Origin: Meira nashicola
Taxonomy: Eukaryota > Basidiomycota > Exobasidiomycetes > Exobasidiales > Brachybasidiaceae
Assembly: GCA_001600355.1 (NCBI GenBank)
Contig: BCJU01000003.1
Span: 2,236,519 to 2,300,518 of the forward strand
Direction: 5' to 3'
DNA: 64,000 nt
Below are positions 1 to 10,183 of this stretch, piece after piece. Position 1 is the first letter of the stretch. Each line of letters opens with the position of its first letter. The position numbers and the translations under genes were made by a program. Below the pieces are notes generated by a model that searched no databases, was not told the DNA's origin, and saw only the letters and a list, made by a program, of their open reading frames with translations.

Positions 1-1
1 A

Positions 2-2578
2 TCGCAAGCTCAATCTCAGCCGTCTGCCTCTTCTGCCCAAACTTCAGCACCAGCAGTAGCATCTACACCACTTCAGCAAAGCACCACTAATGATTCAAAG
101 AAACCACCAAAAAGATCTCGAAAATCAAGTACGAAGCTAACTAGCGGAAGCGAAGCGAAGTCCGAGCAAGTGGCTTCTACATCTGAACCTTCGATGAATG
201 GTGTCAATATATCAGCTCCGTCTATCAATATACCGCCCAATACGGCACAAATACAAGCAGCAAATGTTCAAGCTCAACAGGCCGCACGTATGTTACACCA
301 AGGCATCACCAACCCCGCCCAACAGATTGGAGCCTTTACAGCGATTCGATCAGCACAAGTACAACAATTGCAAGGAAACGTTTCTTCAACTGAAATAGCA
401 AGCGTGAGCCAAGCATTGGCACAAGTGTATGCCAGAGTTTTAACACAAGCTCAAAATGCAGGTCAGCCACTTCAGGTAGCAGCGCCGATGGCTTTTGCTG
501 CTGCTCAACAAGAATCGAGCAAATTCCCACAGATTAAATCGCAAGCTACGCAAGATAGTAAAGATCTTCAATCGACATCAAATACTTCCGATGCTGGACT
601 TGCTGGTCCATCGTCTTCTCGGCCAACCTCATCTGCTGGCCCTGTTACAATCCCATCAGTCGGATCTACATCAGCTGCACCTGCCGAACCAGTCAAGCCG
701 AGTAAGTACAAGATCGAATATTTGCCTATAAGAAGAGATGTGAGCTCGTTCGGTGGATGGGATCTAGACTCAATCGAAGCGCAAATTGGTCCAATTCTGG
801 CAGGAAGAGGGAGATTCCCCCGAAGCGTTCGTGAATTGGGCACAGTGGACATCGAGAATCTTATTATGAGTCTAAGGAGTCGAGTGGAAATTGAGGTCAC
901 ATACGCTCTGAACGCTTTGTTCATCTTGACTGCAGCAGTACAAGCGCCAGGATTCAATCTGCTCTTAAGCTTGTGCGAAGATTTGAGTGACGAATTATTG
1001 GATATACTAGAGGAGGCTGCTTTTGGACGATTACGACATTCAGAGGACGATCACATCATGGAGGAGAATATTCATGAGCCAGATGCAGGATACATTGAGC
1101 CTATTGCTATGCCTAAAAGACCACTCACACATGGAGAGTGGATTATTGGAGTATTAGAAGATGAGGACAAGAACAAAGTCCACATTCAACGAAAGCGCAA
1201 AATCTCTAAAGAGCAATCGATATCCACCAATGGTGTGCAGGACAGTCTGAACGAAATGGCGCTGATGTCGAATGATACCGAAGGAAATATCGATGAGGTA
1301 CCTGATAATGGAATTGATGCTGGAACAGAAGTAGAAAGAGACTCAGACGGAGAAGACGAGGATGTATACGAGGATATTCCAACTACCTATTATTACAAGA
1401 TAGCAAGAGAGCGTGACCTGCAGCGGCAAGCTGACACTGCAATTGTCATTATCGAAATCTTACTCAATCTTTCTGTCATACCAGAAAATCATGTCTTTCT
1501 CAACAGTGAACCAAGATTTTACACATTATTGATGAATATCATCGCAGCAATTGATCATGAAGAGATTGCTCGGCGCCGAGAAGACGAAAAGAGAAGTCCA
1601 GAAACCAGCGGCATATTTGAGATCGGTAATGATGAAACACCAAAACATTCGACTGTCTTTACAGCTTCGGAAGCTTTGCGGATTCGCAAGGATATACTGA
1701 GCATCGTCGGTTCTCTAGCTGGTGAAACTAGCATTTTGACAAATTTGGATTCAATTACACTTTCAAATCTATTTGACTTCTTGGCAAGTTTTGTATACGA
1801 CGCAAGTGAGATCGAACAATTGCATGGATTGGTATACAGAGAAATGCCAATCCATCCACCGACCCGACCTACCCCGCAAAATCCAAATCCACCACTACCA
1901 CCAACGGCCATGCAACCCTTTACACGAAAAGTACCACAACACGCAGACCTTGCACTCGAAGCATTCTCTAGTCTAGGTCAGCCAGATGTGAATCGTAAAG
2001 TGCTAGGCGACACGATCGAGGAAGAGAGGTTGATCAAATTAGGCGAAGCGTTAATAAAGCTATTGCCGGTCTCGGATATGGATTTCCACATGTTAAAAAC
2101 GGAGGCAAGATTGGCATTTTGCGAAAGGATTGCGATGACGCTTTTCGATATTGCATATATGGGCAGTGGTAGCGTAAAGAGAAGGTTGAGACACTCACCT
2201 GGAACGAAAGGAATCGTTTTCCGATGCATAAAGAGATTGATGAAAATTCATAAAGACTTTAGTCAAAATCCCTTTAGCGTTCTGACGAGAAGATTGGTGG
2301 AAACGCTACGATTATTGAGTGATGGCGAAAATATGTTCAATAGGGCACCATTGCTTGGATTTGGAATGGAGGGAAATTCTTTGGCATCAAAAACAAGTGC
2401 TTCGTCCAATTCTCTGAAGAATCAAAGATTTGCAGTAAATGGAGCACTAAATGGTCATATCGATCGTCAACAAGATGACGGAAATCTTTTGATTGAAGAT
2501 GAAGAGGCTGTGGTCGAATTGATGACAGTTGAAGGTATTGATCCTACAATCATTTCTGAACTGGAAAGAATGCTTTGA
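2..2578 (+). CDS. SWI/SNF complex subunit Swi1/ARID1-like, 5'-truncated
   Basis: The reading frame is open from the first bases of the window, so the gene starts upstream; the GTG at 170 is not a real start. The visible part is about 858 codons. It opens with a Gln/Ser/Ala-rich disordered stretch, then a conserved block starting near position 710 (YLPIRRDVSSFGGWDL, then a GTVDIENLIMSLRSR segment and a leucine-rich helix region). As I remember the family, this block matches the region C-terminal to the ARID domain in basidiomycete Swi1/BAF250-type subunits. The middle carries an acidic linker (DSDGEDEDVYED) and the rest is helical and armadillo-like. The ARID DNA-binding domain itself would lie left of the window. 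The expected role is to target the SWI/SNF remodeller to chromatin in the nucleus. Family assignment is by motif memory; an RSC-type subunit is the main alternative. Confidence 0.72.
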   Translation, partial: SQAQSQPSASSAQTSAPAVASTPLQQSTTNDSKKPPKRSRKSSTKLTSGSEAKSEQVASTSEPSMNGVNISAPSINIPPNTAQIQAANVQAQQAARMLHQGITNPAQQIGAFTAIRSAQVQQLQGNVSSTEIASVSQALAQVYARVLTQAQNAGQPLQVAAPMAFAAAQQESSKFPQIKSQATQDSKDLQSTSNTSDAGLAGPSSSRPTSSAGPVTIPSVGSTSAAPAEPVKPSKYKIEYLPIRRDVSSFGGWDLDSIEAQIGPILAGRGRFPRSVRELGTVDIENLIMSLRSRVEIEVTYALNALFILTAAVQAPGFNLLLSLCEDLSDELLDILEEAAFGRLRHSEDDHIMEENIHEPDAGYIEPIAMPKRPLTHGEWIIGVLEDEDKNKVHIQRKRKISKEQSISTNGVQDSLNEMALMSNDTEGNIDEVPDNGIDAGTEVERDSDGEDEDVYEDIPTTYYYKIARERDLQRQADTAIVIIEILLNLSVIPENHVFLNSEPRFYTLLMNIIAAIDHEEIARRREDEKRSPETSGIFEIGNDETPKHSTVFTASEALRIRKDILSIVGSLAGETSILTNLDSITLSNLFDFLASFVYDASEIEQLHGLVYREMPIHPPTRPTPQNPNPPLPPTAMQPFTRKVPQHADLALEAFSSLGQPDVNRKVLGDTIEEERLIKLGEALIKLLPVSDMDFHMLKTEARLAFCERIAMTLFDIAYMGSGSVKRRLRHSPGTKGIVFRCIKRLMKIHKDFSQNPFSVLTRRLVETLRLLSDGENMFNRAPLLGFGMEGNSLASKTSASSNSLKNQRFAVNGALNGHIDRQQDDGNLLIEDEEAVVELMTVEGIDPTIISELERML

Positions 2579-3754
2579 TTGGTACCTTTTTGTGCTATCA
2601 ATCATGTATACTAATCTCTATTAATTGCATGCAATTTCAAAATATGTAAAGCAAGAGTGTTTCAGTGAGAATTCATAAGTGATTTAAGTTCTAAGATCAT
2701 AGTGAGTAAGACATACCATGTACATCTTAAAGAAAAGAGATAGCATGGCAAAGTGTATATGTTCAAAAGCAATATCCGCTTAACCCACTCGCGTACCAAG
2801 ACGCTGCCAAACCCTTGCTCACACTCACACGAGTTATTTTTTTGTTCCTTGTCGCATATGCATGTCGCAAGCGCGGCTTACACACTGCTTTTGCATACCT
2901 TGCACCCACTGAGCTGCGCTGCGCAGCTAATTTTTAGGTTCTGAAAATGGCAAACCGCTTTCACTCAGGAAAACAGGCTCCGAAGCGCTGCGCTGGGGCT
3001 GTAAGTCTAGAAAAATTCCCCAAAGAAATCGATCCGAAGTTGCATAACTCAAAGCTCCTTTTTCGATACCATCTGTGGTCAACTCATTCCTTTAGGCTCG
3101 CCTTCATAAAGAAGGTCACTAGAATCATAACAATTCATCAAGACAAGGAAGGAAAGGGAAGGTAATAGCTGCTTGCCAAGACAAAAGTGCTTTTGGAGCA
3201 TTTATTATTATTTTTTTCCGCTGATTATCAGAATACGACAATTGGCGCCTTTCGTTCGGCAAAGCATACTGTCATTGGAAGTGGCGCATTTGTTTATTTC
3301 AGATCGATTCTCGATAGCCCTCGGCTCATTTAAATACTCTCTGTTCAGGCCGCAAGTCATATGAATTGAAGAGGAAAAAAAATAAAAGCTCGATCATCTC
3401 TCTCCGCATTGCTCCAATCTACCGCTTATTACTCAATAAATTTCAACTCCGAGAAAGCATCCAAAAACGATTATCATCACCCAAATTCGACGCCAAAGAA
3501 GACTTTTGAGCTTTTGCAAAAATGCATTTATCTTGATCTGTGACTTGTCGTACGACGCCCGACTAAAAGGCGCCCGACTTGCTGTGCAAGGTTGATCACT
3601 TTCGTCACTGCTGACAAGAAGGATAAGATTTCTTGGCATTTTGATCAAGGAATTTCACAAATTTATAGCATTCATTCGTGCTTTTCCAACGAAAAGGCTC
3701 CTTCATAATTCGACTTGAATCTCGAAAATTTCACCATTCACTCAAACAGCAAGG
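2579..3754. other. Intergenic region, 1.18 kb
   Basis: This stretch lies between the Swi1-like stop and the ATG of the ASH-repeat gene, both on the plus strand, so it should hold a 3' UTR, a promoter and a leader. It contains a 17-nt inverted repeat (2912-2928), a second GCGCTGCGCT block near 2985 and a TTTAAATAC box near 3328. Short ATG frames such as 2947-3165 have no recognisable protein features and I do not call them. Confidence 0.6.
2912..2928. repeat. Perfect inverted repeat AGCTGCGC-T-GCGCAGCT
   Basis: Two 8-nt arms, AGCTGCGC and GCGCAGCT, are exact reverse complements separated by a single T. It is GC-rich in an AT-rich spacer and belongs to a group of GCGCAGCGC-like motifs found in several intergenic regions of this window. 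A dimeric transcription factor site is one possibility; its function is unknown. Confidence 0.6.
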
Positions 3755-6700
3755 ATGGATGAATCTAGACGCAGTGCGGTCGCGGACAGCTTTAGCACTA
3801 CTAGCGGCAATCGTGATGGCAGCAGTAGCACGGGAAGTAGTCGGAATAACGTCGATCCGATGCACTCCATCAAAAACGGTGATCCAGTTGGAAGATTTGT
3901 ACATGATACAAATCAGACTCCTTCCTCTCCCACAAAAGGACAAAATGATGGAGTATGGATGGGCGCGTTCGAAAGGGTGATGGGAGATCGACCTGATGGA
4001 TTTTCGTCCAATTCGAATTCTACTTCTTCTACATTACAATCATCTTCAAAACAGAAATCAAAAATTATTCCTCGATCGCCCGATCCTAATCGACAATCTG
4101 GTTCTGCTTTCGGACGAACAGAGGATGGAATTCCTTCATATACTGCAGTCTCACGAAGCGGACACGCAAGTCCGCTTCGTCATCAAATCCTCGATGATCG
4201 AGGTTCAACACCCCCAAGAAGCAGAGTACGTAGCGGCAGTTTGGGCACTGCTACCGGAAGCATGATGAGCGGGATTGCAGGTTTCAAAAGTGCTACACCC
4301 CCTATTCCTATGGCTGCGGGAAATAGTAGCAGAGCAAGAATTGCTCGACCAGGAACACCTAGAAGTCTAAGTTCAGGATTGACTCGAAGCAATCTTCAAA
4401 ATTCTGGGCCGAATTTGGTCAGTCTAAAACCGAGCGGTACGTTAACATTCGAGGCTTTATACATCAATCATGCTCCGGGTGTTCAAAAAATCCATGTAAC
4501 AAACATTTCTGAAGAACATCAAGTGTTGCTACGGCTAAGCAGCACACTAGGAAGAGCATTGGCATTTCTAAAACCGAAGAGGTCCCAAATGGACACTAAG
4601 GAACCAATCACCTATCCCACCAACACAGCAAAATGGGCAAGCGAGAAAGGATTACATCCATCGAAATTACGAGATCTGCGACATCTCATCTCAAATTTAG
4701 AACCTGCCGAATCCCTCATCTTGGAGCCGAAACAAGGTTTGGATATCTTTCTCACTTTCCGTCCTGTCGAGTTGGAGAAAAACATTAGTATGTTGGCACC
4801 TCCAAGATCTCCTACGCCCGGTCATAGCGAAGAAATGCATGGTACACAAGCAACAGTCATGGGAGCCCCAGTGGGCAATACCGCAATCCCGTTGGATTCT
4901 GCTGCTTCTTCACAATCTTCAAACGCTGGTTTGCATAACTCTTCCAATGCATCTCCTCAATCTGCTCCAGATATAGCTCAAACGGTTCCAGTGGATGTCC
5001 AACATCAGTTTATTCACCTTGCAGAAATTGTTGGCTCGGTGACGATACGTGCTTCGCCTTTGGCAACTTCGGCTGGTGAAGAGACATTGAATGCGAACGC
5101 TTTCTTATCTTCTAATGCGAGCAATTTTTCTTCCAATTCATCTTCACGTCCTCCTTCGTTTTACAGTTCACACATATCTTCTGCAACTTCAGCACCTACT
5201 TCTGATGGTTTAGCGACTGGCGATGAAATTCAGGTAATTCAAATACCCTTTTATGCCAGCTCGTGTCGACCCCAACTATCTGTCACCAGGCATCGGCATC
5301 ACGGTAGATCTGTCCATCAAAGTGCTAGCGGTGTGATCAATTTGGACTTTGGAGATCTGTTCGTTGGTCAAAAAGAGGAATTGGATCTTCACATTCATAA
5401 TCTCAGTGAAATTGACATTCACTGGCAAGCAAGATTTGATGATGCTGATAACATGCTTGGAATTCCGCCCGTAGTCATTTTAGACGAACAAGGGAATGTG
5501 GTTCAAGCTGTTACTTCAGGTGATGATATCGCCTATAAACCAAACGTATTGAACGAGCTGACTACACGGCGAATTCGGATTAGCGTTGAACCGCATGAGA
5601 CCTGTCGTAACTACGAGCAAGTGATCACATTCACCAACTTACATAATGCAAGCAATACTTTCCGTGTTGTCGTTCGTGCAAACATGTTGGCCGAAGCTCG
5701 AGATGACGCTTTGGCAATCTTGTCAGGCAATATTCTCGATTTTGGTGATTGTGCAGGTGGCCATTGGACAAGGCAGCTTTTGATCCTCAAAAACACATGT
5801 GAACAATTCTTAGATGTACATTTTGCTGTTGAGAAAGGTGTCGAAGCTGATTTTCAGTTGGCGGAATTAGCACAAAAAGGTGACGATGATGACGATGAGC
5901 GGATATTTCAAGAAGAACCGCCACTTTTATCAGAAACGCAAAGCATAGAATCTTCTTCCATTGGCACTTTTAGCGAATCCGGAGGAAGTGATGGAAGAAG
6001 CCATAATCGACGCTCTCCAAGTCTGTCGTCGGAAAATCTTTTGCAACATAATGAATCTGCCGCTGCAATTCATGCTGCCGAATCAGCTCGCACTCCCACT
6101 TCATATGCCCAAAATCCTGACAGGAAGGATGATCCTCCTTTCTTGGCTCTTTCTAGTCATGAGATTAAAGAGAAAAAGAGCTGTCTGGATGGCAAAGATG
6201 GTAGTCTTGATGATGTTGACGCTTCTTCAGTTGCATCACAAGCAGGATCTGCTCCTGGTTCGCCATCCCGAGCAGAACCGATAAAGTTATCCAATGATAT
6301 CGTCTTGGAGCCTGCGCCGTCCCATCATCCATTCATATCCAAAACAAGTGGCTCAACGTTTGGAGAAGTAAATTCAGAGGTCAATAGCAGCAATGACGGT
6401 GGCGATCGCAGATTTCATAGTCGCCCTTCGTCCGTACTATTTTCTACTAGACCAAATTCGTCCCGTGGAAGATTCAGTCAAGCTCGTACGCATGATGGAA
6501 TTTTGGATGATGCGGCCTCTGTTAAATCAGATGTGACTGCAGTTTCGCACGACAGCAGGATTGGACCTTTCCTTTCTTCTGCCTCTCATGCAAGTTCCTC
6601 TCATCATCATCCCAACAGTGGAGATGGTAGTGGCGGTAATTCAAATTCGGTTGGGAAAGAAAGGCTAGTTCGTCATGGTGGTGCAGCAGCTTTACGTGGC

Positions 6701-9700
6701 TTGCGTGGAAATGAACAAGGTCACGGTAATCAGATCGAAGAATTAATCTTACGTCCTGGAGCTGAACATCGTGTCATTGTATCCCATCGTCCTACGCGGG
6801 GAGAGATTGACGATGAATACACAAATGGGCGACTGCAAGAGAAATCTTTTAATATCATGTTGGACTTTGCAAAGTTGAAATCTTCTGGCGCAAAATCGGG
6901 AGCTGGACGTGAAAGAAAGACGGTTTCTTGCAAAACGAGAACTTGCACTTCTTTTGTCACAATTTCTCCAAAGGTCATTGATTTTGGTATGGCAAACGTT
7001 GGCACACGCAAATCGGCCAATTTTGTCGTTCAAAATCATTCCGAATTAACAGCTCGGGTTGATTTGAGATTTGTCAGTAAAGTGATTAGCATGTACAGGG
7101 ACGAGATTGCTGTTCCGCCTCTTCAGTCGATCGAACTTCGCGTGGATTTCTTCCCGCGACGTGTGAACGAAAGCTATCGTAAGCAAGTAACCGTTGCAAA
7201 TTTGCTGAATAGATCTAATGATCAAATTCTCGAAGTTCGCAGTAGCAACGTTGACGAACAGAGAATAAGCTTTCACAGTTTGTTCTATCGAATTTTAACG
7301 TCAACCGGAAGCAATTTTATCGATTTTGGTGACGTAAATATCAATTGTACTCGTGTTCGGACGTTTGGCATAGAAAATGTGAGCAATGCTCCTCTCTCAC
7401 TTGAATTAAGTGCAGCCAACACTGAAGATTTGAAGTTGTACATCAAATCCGATCGACAAAAAGCCATATCTGACTCTCCCAGAAAGGCTTCTCGGAATAA
7501 GAACAAACAACAAGCAGAAGTAGAGGGCGCAGTCAAGCACATCGAGACCACTCAAAACGAGACAATTGAATCCAACACTGTTACAACAACAAAAGAAAAA
7601 GAATCCTACGCCGAATCAGCACCCAATAAATCCTCAAAAAGAACTGCTCATTTGAAAGAGCGTTTCCTAGAATCGATGAGTCAGGATGTACCTGCAAGCG
7701 TTCGAAACGAGAATAGTACATGGCGTATCGCTCAGAAACAGAGTCACTTTTCGAAGAAAGGCAACGGAACAGCGAAAAATGGAGAAAAGACAGACAAGAA
7801 AGACGCCGTGAAAAAGACAAACATCAATATGGTCGCAGCTATGAAGAAAGGAGGTAAAGGTAGACTTGTACAAAAATACGGTAAATCCATGACATTCAAG
7901 GATAGAACAATTTTGAGTAGCTTTGAGCACCTTGATCTGGCCACTGGACCTCCTATCGATGGTAAACGGATTCCAGCAAAGAGCAAGAAATGGCAAACAT
8001 TGGATTCGCTCGAAACAATACGAACCACTGCATCTTCAAAGAAGAAAGCTATCACAACTTCTGCCGGAGCAGATTTAGCAAACGTAAAGGCGAATAAAGA
8101 TGTGAATGAGGAGGACAACGCTTCTGCTTTGCCTATGCCAGGTTCAAAGCATTCCATGCCCTTGACACCAGCAAGACGTCTACCGACAGCCTTGGCAAAC
8201 GATATCAAACATGCTGGTTCTCAGCAACTAGCGTCAGAAGAAGCTATACGAAACCAATCGCCGGCTTTGACTGGTAAGCGGAAAGCTGCACCAATGCTGC
8301 ATGATGCGATTGATGTTTCGAAATTGTCGCTAGATGAGTTATTGGCTGCTGTTGAAGGTCAAAGCAGTAGTTTGAGCACTTTCTTCTTTGGTAATTCCCG
8401 AGCAGAAGAACAATCGGTTCGGACAGAGGTGAATTTGCAGCGCGAGCTAAAGAATGCAATAACTGAAGGCAGACTTCTACCTGTCGATTTGCTCGCACTG
8501 CAGCCAGGTGAAGAGAAGCAAGTTATTGCGATTTATACTCCCAACGGAAGCACAAGACCGCACATTCAAGGAAATGCTCGCAAGCAAGATTCAAGAGTCT
8601 TTATCAGACTGGCCGATTTCAGTGCAGATCGTCTGGCTTCTGCTGCAGCTTCTAATACTTCAGCTGAGAATCAATTCTCAGATTTGCTCAAACTTGACCG
8701 AGAAGAATTGCCGATCCGTGATTTGATGATAAAGAGCAATCTGTGTCGTTCGCTTTTAGAGTTAAGTCAACCGCACATCAATTTTGGATACGTACAAAAA
8801 GGAGAAACGAAAACTCGTAAGATTGTTATTCAGAACCGAAGTGAATGGGCTTTACGATACTGTATTCGCAAGAGTGGAAGTATCGCTAGCGGTGATATCA
8901 AGCTAAAGAGCGCAGATCGATATGGTGTCGTTCCTGGTCACGGTAAACGTGAGGTTGAATTTGTTTTCTGTCCCAGTCTTACAGGCGCTTTTCAAGAGAA
9001 GCTTATTGTTGAGAATGTCGCAGATCGAGATCGAGATGAGACGGTGTTGATCAAAGCGAATGTTACTCGTGTTTCCAACTTTTCCGTTGAACCTTCTTCG
9101 GTCACCTTTGGTTCGCAAGACGGTGATGGTAAATCTCTAGCGATTGGTGATTTGACAAACGCTGCTCAAAGCTTTGCTATAAGTAATCTGAGCAACAAAG
9201 CAAGATCTTTTGTCTTGCGTGCCGATAAGGATGATTTGAAATATGGAGCATATCATGTCGAAGTCATCGTTAGCGCATCCAATGCACAAGAAGATGGTAT
9301 GAAAGCTAGTTTGACAAAAGCAGAAGAGGAAGAAATTGAACATATCAGTCAAAAGCTCAAAATTGCCATACGTAAAGGACATACGGAAAAAGTGCAAAAG
9401 TATGAGACACGATTGACTGAATTAGGAGTTCCGATTCCCAAATCTGCCACTAATGATCAATCGTCAAAGGAGAATGATCATGAACCATCTCCACTTACAG
9501 AGGAGCCTTTGCAGATTGAAGGGGGAGGGAATAATACGGACATTCAAAGTGCGAATGTGGCAAATACAACAGTTTCTCTGGCTGCTTTGACGCTTGTGGT
9601 TCCCAGTGTGACGATCAACTTACCTGCACAACAAAGCAAACGATTGTTGGTTCGTATAAGACCATCATGTGTTCTTAAACCAGATGCAGAACATCAATTT

Positions 9701-9976
9701 CATCATCAACCTCTTGACGTTCGTGTCCCAATTCAAGTTCATGAGGTGAAGAATATTGATGAGGTTCAAGTGATCGAATTACGTGCAAGAGTTCAAGCTA
9801 GCGGGGAGAGTCTTGCATCTTCGAACAAAAACTCTGAACCAATCTTATTACCAAGCAAGGAAGAAGGTTTGGCAATATTTAGTTCTCAAATTTCTGAAAT
9901 ATCAACAGCCGAAGAAACAACAAAATTAAACACTTCACTACCTCAAACTCACGATGTCCTAAATGGAGCGGTTTAA
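3755..9976 (+). CDS. Giant ASH/MSP-repeat (HYDIN-like) protein, 2073 aa
   Basis: This is an uninterrupted 2073-codon frame; the ATG has A at -3. The protein alternates Ser/Asn-rich disordered linkers with at least six beta-rich modules, each carrying an 'I-x-F-G-x-x-x-x-G' signature followed by a hydrophobic beta strand. They lie around residues 224-270, 525-640 (LDFGDLFVGQ), 655-690 (LDFGDCAGG), 1065-1180 (IDFGMANVGT), 1185-1230 (IDFGDVNI) and 1670-1760 (INFGYVQKGE), with a weaker one near 1775. The signature is typical of ASH/MSP domains of the ASPM-SPD2-Hydin group. A lysine/glutamate coiled-coil-like helix lies near 1850-1890. ASH proteins elsewhere act in cilia, centrosomes and membrane contact sites. 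What it does in a non-flagellated fungus cannot be told from sequence; a spindle-pole or scaffold role is a guess. No transmembrane segment is obvious. Confidence 0.7.
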   Translation: MDESRRSAVADSFSTTSGNRDGSSSTGSSRNNVDPMHSIKNGDPVGRFVHDTNQTPSSPTKGQNDGVWMGAFERVMGDRPDGFSSNSNSTSSTLQSSSKQKSKIIPRSPDPNRQSGSAFGRTEDGIPSYTAVSRSGHASPLRHQILDDRGSTPPRSRVRSGSLGTATGSMMSGIAGFKSATPPIPMAAGNSSRARIARPGTPRSLSSGLTRSNLQNSGPNLVSLKPSGTLTFEALYINHAPGVQKIHVTNISEEHQVLLRLSSTLGRALAFLKPKRSQMDTKEPITYPTNTAKWASEKGLHPSKLRDLRHLISNLEPAESLILEPKQGLDIFLTFRPVELEKNISMLAPPRSPTPGHSEEMHGTQATVMGAPVGNTAIPLDSAASSQSSNAGLHNSSNASPQSAPDIAQTVPVDVQHQFIHLAEIVGSVTIRASPLATSAGEETLNANAFLSSNASNFSSNSSSRPPSFYSSHISSATSAPTSDGLATGDEIQVIQIPFYASSCRPQLSVTRHRHHGRSVHQSASGVINLDFGDLFVGQKEELDLHIHNLSEIDIHWQARFDDADNMLGIPPVVILDEQGNVVQAVTSGDDIAYKPNVLNELTTRRIRISVEPHETCRNYEQVITFTNLHNASNTFRVVVRANMLAEARDDALAILSGNILDFGDCAGGHWTRQLLILKNTCEQFLDVHFAVEKGVEADFQLAELAQKGDDDDDERIFQEEPPLLSETQSIESSSIGTFSESGGSDGRSHNRRSPSLSSENLLQHNESAAAIHAAESARTPTSYAQNPDRKDDPPFLALSSHEIKEKKSCLDGKDGSLDDVDASSVASQAGSAPGSPSRAEPIKLSNDIVLEPAPSHHPFISKTSGSTFGEVNSEVNSSNDGGDRRFHSRPSSVLFSTRPNSSRGRFSQARTHDGILDDAASVKSDVTAVSHDSRIGPFLSSASHASSSHHHPNSGDGSGGNSNSVGKERLVRHGGAAALRGLRGNEQGHGNQIEELILRPGAEHRVIVSHRPTRGEIDDEYTNGRLQEKSFNIMLDFAKLKSSGAKSGAGRERKTVSCKTRTCTSFVTISPKVIDFGMANVGTRKSANFVVQNHSELTARVDLRFVSKVISMYRDEIAVPPLQSIELRVDFFPRRVNESYRKQVTVANLLNRSNDQILEVRSSNVDEQRISFHSLFYRILTSTGSNFIDFGDVNINCTRVRTFGIENVSNAPLSLELSAANTEDLKLYIKSDRQKAISDSPRKASRNKNKQQAEVEGAVKHIETTQNETIESNTVTTTKEKESYAESAPNKSSKRTAHLKERFLESMSQDVPASVRNENSTWRIAQKQSHFSKKGNGTAKNGEKTDKKDAVKKTNINMVAAMKKGGKGRLVQKYGKSMTFKDRTILSSFEHLDLATGPPIDGKRIPAKSKKWQTLDSLETIRTTASSKKKAITTSAGADLANVKANKDVNEEDNASALPMPGSKHSMPLTPARRLPTALANDIKHAGSQQLASEEAIRNQSPALTGKRKAAPMLHDAIDVSKLSLDELLAAVEGQSSSLSTFFFGNSRAEEQSVRTEVNLQRELKNAITEGRLLPVDLLALQPGEEKQVIAIYTPNGSTRPHIQGNARKQDSRVFIRLADFSADRLASAAASNTSAENQFSDLLKLDREELPIRDLMIKSNLCRSLLELSQPHINFGYVQKGETKTRKIVIQNRSEWALRYCIRKSGSIASGDIKLKSADRYGVVPGHGKREVEFVFCPSLTGAFQEKLIVENVADRDRDETVLIKANVTRVSNFSVEPSSVTFGSQDGDGKSLAIGDLTNAAQSFAISNLSNKARSFVLRADKDDLKYGAYHVEVIVSASNAQEDGMKASLTKAEEEEIEHISQKLKIAIRKGHTEKVQKYETRLTELGVPIPKSATNDQSSKENDHEPSPLTEEPLQIEGGGNNTDIQSANVANTTVSLAALTLVVPSVTINLPAQQSKRLLVRIRPSCVLKPDAEHQFHHQPLDVRVPIQVHEVKNIDEVQVIELRARVQASGESLASSNKNSEPILLPSKEEGLAIFSSQISEISTAEETTKLNTSLPQTHDVLNGAV

Positions 9977-10183
9977 AGGATGACGTGAGGATAGGGGATA
10001 GGTGGTACAAACATTCTTTCTTCTACTATGTACTTTTAAATGATTTCACCTATCTCTGTTTCGTTTTTTTTTTGCATCATCACGACAATGATAAAAAATC
10101 ATATTGCAATTGCATAATTTACATCCAATATTATCTACGCCTGTCTATGTTGATGTTTAAAAGAGTGATTGATTTTCGAGCTT

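Noticed and set aside
170..172. GTG as start of the Swi1-like frame
   Set aside because: The frame is open to the left edge of the window, so the gene is 5'-truncated and GTG is only an internal codon.
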